From contig CM019216.1 in the NCBI GenBank assembly GCA_009741485.1, positions 25,448,947 through 25,512,946 on the forward strand: a stretch of DNA of 64,000 nt. The letters are read 5' to 3'. The DNA is from Malurus cyaneus samueli. Taxonomy: Eukaryota > Chordata > Aves > Passeriformes > Maluridae. Of this stretch, positions 58,804-64,000 are shown in pieces (the first letter of the stretch is position 1; every line of letters starts with the position of its first letter). A program made the translations under genes and the position numbers. Below the pieces are notes generated by a model that had not been told where the DNA came from, made no database searches, and worked only from the letters and a program-made list of their open reading frames with translations.

Positions 58804-60670
58804 TCTGCAAGAAGTATCTCTTACAACTAAAGATGACAAGAAGGTAGAAGAAGGTCACTGACAGAGATGTGGCCCTTGGTCATAAATCAATTTGAAATTC
58901 AGGATACACTTGCTCAGATTTGGTATCACATTAGCAAACTATTAATGTATTTGCATCTGTGGTTCAAAGCTAGGCAAAGTTGATGGGGGTTCTTCATGCT
59001 CTTGTAAATCATTATGGTAACATTACCACATAAAGCACCCTTGTGATGGCAAGAGGGAAAATAATCCCTCTAGCTTCAGCTTTCAAAATGTAGGCATTAA
59101 ATCTAAACTAACCATTCAGGATTTCATCATAATTAATATGGTGAGAGAAATGTCTCTGGAAAAAAAGACCACAGACAGCTCTTGCAAGGCAGATACCTAT
59201 CATTTAGGCATGGCTAAAATTAAGTGAGATTAATTGTTTTTTAAGTGACATGCCCAAGGAAAAAAATAATTACTTCTTGCAAAGTAATTCTCTCTGATTT
59301 TTTTTCTGAAAAGGAATAAATTCTAAAAGGGATGCACCATGTACAGATTCATGTTCTGATTCTGAGAAAAAAAAATGAGCTCGGGTATTTTTTAAGGGGT
59401 GTCCAACACAATGTTATTAATACCACTATGGGGCTGTATAGAATCTACTAGCAATGTAAAAAGAATTTCACCAAACAGTAATAGGAAAATAGCACAATTA
59501 AGTCTTTGGCAAGAAAAATGCATTGGGACTAGGGAAAAGAACCCACAAATGGTTTTGTGTGAATAGTGTGTCTAGTTTTAAATTGTGCTATTCCAGGCTT
59601 TTATGTCTTTTTTGTAGGTTTTTTTATACTTAATATAGCAGAATTTACCACTGGTTTTTACTATAATAATTTTGCTTAGTTCTAAGGGCATATTCATTTT
59701 TTTTCAATGATCTGTGACTGGCTTAAAAATAGAATAAACACTTTAACACAGAACAGTCCTTGCCTTGAGAACTATTTAATTATTTCTTTGCCAGCAGTTC
59801 TGCACCTAAGGTCTTATTTAAAATATGTTGTACACTCCTTCTGCCTAAACTCCTTCCGTTTATTTCAAGGGGAGCCAGAATTGTTTGCCTTGGGCTTCCC
59901 ACATGGTTCTGGTCCTTCGCTTTTCAGATCAATTCCTAAGGCAAGAGATATAACCATGGCAAATCTTTAGAAACAATCCTTTATTGGCTCCAGAGCTATC
60001 TGCTTTATTTTCAGGAACAAGTATAAGGCAGAACCCATAGACTCTGTGGCTGCACAGATCAGTTGGGCTTAAAAGAACATTTTTGCTTCTTCTGATTTTT
60101 GGAAGGGAGTTTGGCATATGGTCAAATGACAAAATGAAATCTCTACGTACTGGGCAATTTCATAAATAATTTGCATCTCAGTTACCTAAATGGTAGTTCT
60201 AAGAATTACTTTTAAATTATACCTGGTTTATAGATTCTCAACCCTTGAAAACACAGCTCCATGTTATTTCTTATCCACTTGCAAAACTATACTTAAAATT
60301 GCATCCATTTTGTAGTTCTCTTGGATACATGGATATTCTCATCCTTGCTTTTTCAGTCAAATCATATTAAGCTAAAGAAATTATAACTGTAAATATGAGA
60401 GAAATAAAAGCACAGTACATTAAAATTTTTCAGCTTCTCAGCCTTTTTTAGCTCACTTTTTAGACAATCTGAAGATTGTATTATATTTTTACACACACAA
60501 CAAAATTTTGCAGCAACTGAGGCCTATAGTTTTATTGTCATTTGAGTTGAACATATTAATTGTGAGCAAAAATATTCTTAATTAATTTCTTCTTATAACA
60601 AATCTTATTAACAAATACAAAAAGGAAGCAGAATGTAGTAATAATAACAAGAACAAAATTTTTCAGTTAT
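58804..60670. other. Unique AT-rich DNA, no gene seen
   Basis: An 87-codon frame at 59707-59970 has no recognisable motif. The segment 59840-60110 is more balanced in composition but unidentified. Confidence 0.5.
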
Positions 60671-61435
60671 TGTGGTGTACTGCATTGATTTCACTGGCAT
60701 CCAAGTGCACTCCAAGCCACTCTATCATCGCTTCTTCTCAGCAGGACAGGCAGAGGAAATATGATGAAAAAGATAAGGACAAAAAACACATACAAGTCAC
60801 TGTCACAATAAAAAACTTCCAACTAAAGAAAAAAAAAAAAAAGTTTATTTCAAATCAATCCAAGTAGGATAATGAAGAAATAAACCAAAATATTAAAAAC
60901 ATTTTTTCTCCCTTCTCCCCATGCTCAGCTTCACTTCTGATTTCTTCACCTACTCCCATTTCATTGGCACATGTAGATGAGGAATGGGGTTGTGGTCAGT
61001 TCATAAATTACCTCTGCTATTCCTTACTCCTCACACTCTTCTGGTAAATTTTGGGGTTTCACCCATGGTATACAGTCATTCATGAACTTGTCCAATGTCA
61101 GTCTCTGCCACAGGCTGTAGTTTCTCGCTAACTGCTCCAGTTTGGTCTTTTCTCCATAGTGCCACGGGTCCTGCCAGGAACCTGCTCCTTTGCAGGCTCT
61201 GCATGAGTCTGAACCTTCCTTTGGGAACATCCCCCTGCTCCAGAATGAGCTTCTCCATGGGCTGCAGGGATCTATCAGCTTCACCACAGACCTCCATGGG
61301 CTGCAGAGGGACACCTCCATCAGTTTCCATGTCTTCTCATGGAAGCAATCTCTGCAGCAGCCGCTACTGTCAAACTTTGCCAAATAAACCAAATACATGT
61401 GGGCACTGCATAAGGACTGTGGAGAGTCTTTAGAC
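60671..61435 (-). mobile_element. Avian ERV LTR (minus strand), near full length
   Basis: The left edge tgtggtgtactgc is the reverse complement of a ...ccaca 3' end. The U5-like blocks follow ('gcaggacaggcagaggaaatat', 'gataaggacaaaaaac'), then a reversed AATAAA (tttatttc near 60844). Next come 'accaaaatattaaaaaca', 'ctcccttctccccatgctcagcttcacttctga', and the repeat-like GC-richer part with 'ctccatgggctgcag' twice (61253 and 61292) and 'ctgctccagaatgagcttc'. This is the same family as 11508-12058 and 38181-38369, here with more of the 5' half. The right border is approximate. The open frames of 65-124 codons are GC-driven and non-coding. Confidence 0.78.
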
Positions 61436-62275
61436 TGTAAGAAAGTATAATCCTAAGTCTGTAGACTAAAGCAGACATGTCAGATATAAATCTGTGTACA
61501 GCTTATTCAGACAATGTCATGTCTGCTTTGGTTTGGCAGCAACAGAAAATAATTCAAAGCAGTTTTACAAAGCAGCACCTCTCAGTTAGGAATCTCTATT
61601 CTTAAATAACCTATTTGCAAGGAACAAGATATATGGTCTCCATGGTTGTCAGAGTCCCCTATCATATCCTTTCTTTACTATCACATCATCTTCACAGAAA
61701 ATGACTCCCACTTACAGTGATCAATGCTTGACAGAGTGAAAGGCTGTTCTGTAAAAGGGATGGCTATTCCAGTGCAACTGTAGAATAGATTATTACTTTG
61801 TTTCCCTTATTTTCTTACATATATTATGCTCAACACATTTCTGAAAATTTAATGATGTTTTTTTGTTATGAAGTCAAAGTACCATTCATTACAAAAAGCA
61901 GAACTAGAAAGCAGAAAGCATTCTTGTGGCTTGCATACATTACAGAGTAAACTCAAAAGCACAGATGTGGACTCTTACTAGCAACAGATCACAGTATTTT
62001 ATGGACAAATCTAAATCTAAGGCTCAGCCTAAATATGATTATATTTGTTTTCTCTGTTGATTGCATCTGGTACTCACAAGGGTTTTATTCTCCAGTGTTA
62101 ATTTACATCAACAGAATAATTCATAATTGTTGTTGCAAGTTATTTGATATTATAAATCATTGTATTTGGATTTTGACACAGCCACGCAGTCCTGGATGAA
62201 ACTAAGTATCTTGCATCTGTGATCCCAATTTATGCAAATTGCTACAGGCTGCTAAAATTAGCTGTCTCTAAGCCA
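61436..62275. other. Unique AT-rich DNA, no gene seen
   Basis: No recognisable element. Confidence 0.5.
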
Positions 62276-62278
62276 NNN
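62276..62278. other. Three undetermined bases (NNN)
   Basis: The only ambiguous bases in the window, marking a small unresolved position or gap in the assembly. Confidence 0.99.
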
Positions 62279-63780
62279 TTCTAGCTGTTAACAACTGAGA
62301 GTTAATATTATATAAAAGCTCTTAAAATTATATTTATATATTGGTCTGCTTATACTTTTATATTAAAAATCTATAAATGCATGTTATAATAATTTCTTGA
62401 GGTTGGTAATATAGCCAAAAGGAAAATTACTTTTGGAGGAAATAATTTCCTCTGGTTTGGTAATACATATTTATACCTTTAAACTGTTTATTTTATTAGT
62501 AATTTTTTATCATCTTAGTATATTTAGCTTAGGTGGAACTCTATTTTATTGTGGAGAGGAATATGTACTCCTCCTCTCTCTTTCATCATATCCAGTATTT
62601 CCAGGTTTATTTTTTTCTCCATAAAAAGTTCCCAAGAGGGATATTTATAAAATTATTTCGAAAAGCAGCAAAATAATAATTTCAGTAGATTGCAGTATTT
62701 TGACTGTCTTATCTGAGTGGCTAATGTGATCTAAAATGTGTTATCCTCTTTATTCTATTTCCTGCTGCTGCATATATTGATGGAGATTTAAAATTCCCTC
62801 TTTTTTTGATCAAGCCTCCAAAGAATGAGTTTGTTATGAAGCTCAGAATTCATCAAACTAAAATTATTCAAAGGACTTTCTCACAATGTTTAGACTCCAA
62901 AATAATTTGTTTGTTCGTTTTTTTATGCTGCTAAAACCGTTGCAGAATGCAATTGTGAAAGGCTAAAAATACACAAGACTGGCTATAGCACAACTGCTTA
63001 TTTTAGTGTTTATGTCACAGTTGTGTAAGGGAGAAAATATATTTATACACAAAAGAAAGAACTATGGAAAAGAAAATATACAAAATATTTTAGTATATTT
63101 GTCACTAAGCATTAGGTACTTTGGTGGTTACAGGATAGAATTTGATTTTATGAATGAGAAGTAATAACATTCCCACTGGCTTGCAAGTAATAGTGGAAAG
63201 CTACCCAATGTTTGGAAATAACAAAGCTTCTATATGACACAAGAAGACAGAAACAATGTTGTATTGTCTTCAGGCTTAGAAAGGAAAGAAGATGGAGTGT
63301 AAAGCGGGGAAAAAAAAAGAAGAATTTAGAGAAGTAAAAAGACATTCTAGATGAAAAACTATGCAGTCATTTTTGTTGATAATTATTGACCTTGCTTCTT
63401 TGGCAATCAGTTTTTAAATTCTTTTGTGTTGCCTCATAGTTTTCAACTCTTTCTCCCCTGTCCTATAACCTCCTGTCAGGTATTTATTCTGTGTGCAGAC
63501 TACATCTATGAGCTAAGCTGATTTCCCTTTGTATTTTTGTGATGTTTTTTGAGACACTGACGCAAAAAATGTGATGAATATGAGTATGACAAGAATAATG
63601 TTAGTATGCAGGAAAAGTAATAAATGGTAATAAATATTCATTTTTCCTGTCTTATCCTCTTTTCCTTCTGAATTTCAGTAGAAACTATTTGGTTTAATAT
63701 TCTCTCAAACAATATCCTTAAATTTAAATTTAATAAGTCTGTGATGAGAAGTTAAATGAAACTCTATCTAGTGTAGAGAG
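62279..63780. other. Unique AT-rich DNA, no gene seen
   Basis: AT-rich sequence with short T and A runs. Nothing recognised. Confidence 0.55.
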
Positions 63781-64000
63781 TGTAACAAGCTGCTGGCAGC
63801 AGGGCCTGGGGATGCCTGTGCTGGACACAGACAACACAAGTCAAGTCAATCTGTCTGCCAGAGGGCACAGATAAACCCACAGATGAGGGCATAGTGGCTT
63901 GAGGAAAATATAATCAAAAAATGGGCAAAAAATATCAGATAGTGGAGAGACAACAGTTTCAAAAAGAATGAGGGAAGAGAAAGAGACAAAACCAAAGTGA
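63781..64000. other. GC-shifted segment, possible start of an unclassified repeat
   Basis: From tgtaacaagctgctggcagcaggg the composition becomes clearly less AT-rich for about 120 bases, then purine-rich to the window end. The TG start and abrupt change are compatible with the edge of an LTR-type element that continues beyond the window, but I recognise no family. Confidence 0.3.

Noticed and set aside
61024..61433. Frames of 65-124 codons on both strands
   Set aside because: They lie within an ERV LTR whose GC-richer, repeat-like sequence lacks stops. LTRs of this kind are non-coding.
55979..61435. A full provirus between the two minus-strand LTRs
   Set aside because: The two LTRs belong to different families and the sequence between them is CR1 and unique DNA, not retroviral genes.

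Overview
The window reads as a gene-poor, AT-rich stretch of a bird nuclear genome, most likely a passerine. The evidence is the repeat content. There are many fragments of CR1 LINEs, whose 3' ends carry the typical 'tcatagaat...ggttggaa' signature. There are also several avian endogenous-retrovirus LTRs, and at least one very old MIR-like SINE core. Codon-rich open frames are absent. The longest open frames (about 100-130 codons) lie in repeats, in A- or T-rich simple sequence, or in GC-rich repeat islands. I support no protein-coding gene, tRNA or rRNA. The DNA could be intergenic or lie inside a very long intron; the sequence alone does not decide this.

Layout. 0-8 kb: unique AT-rich DNA with a CR1 3' end (2.36 kb, minus) and an LTR (3.8-4.3 kb, minus). 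8-12 kb: an internally deleted CR1 that keeps endonuclease-domain traces (8.0-9.05 kb), an older CR1 tail (9.95-10.4 kb) and an LTR (11.5-12.06 kb). 12-28 kb: mostly unique sequence with A/T simple repeats, one CR1 (15.2 kb, minus) and several stretches that look like conserved non-coding elements. 28-32.9 kb: a MIR-like core and a regulatory-looking block near 31.1 kb.

32.9-43 kb is the most structured part. It holds three copies (A, B, C) of a GC-rich interspersed repeat that I cannot name, one LTR 3' end, two very old and one younger CR1 fragment on the minus strand, a younger CR1 tail, and a 586-bp solo LTR. The solo LTR is flanked by a 5-bp duplication (CAGCC) and appears to be inserted inside repeat copy C.

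43-56 kb: unique AT-rich DNA with microsatellites. 56-61.4 kb: an LTR (minus), a 2-kb decayed CR1 with recognisable endonuclease and reverse-transcriptase motifs (plus), and another LTR (minus). 61.4-64 kb: unique DNA, a 3-base N gap, and a GC-shifted segment cut by the window end.

No elements work together as a system. The record is one of layered retroelement insertions on a quiet background that may carry some cis-regulatory sequence. I found no convincing new biological system. The best candidates for something undescribed are the GC-rich repeat family at 33.0/38.5/42.6 kb and the candidate regulatory block near 31.1 kb.
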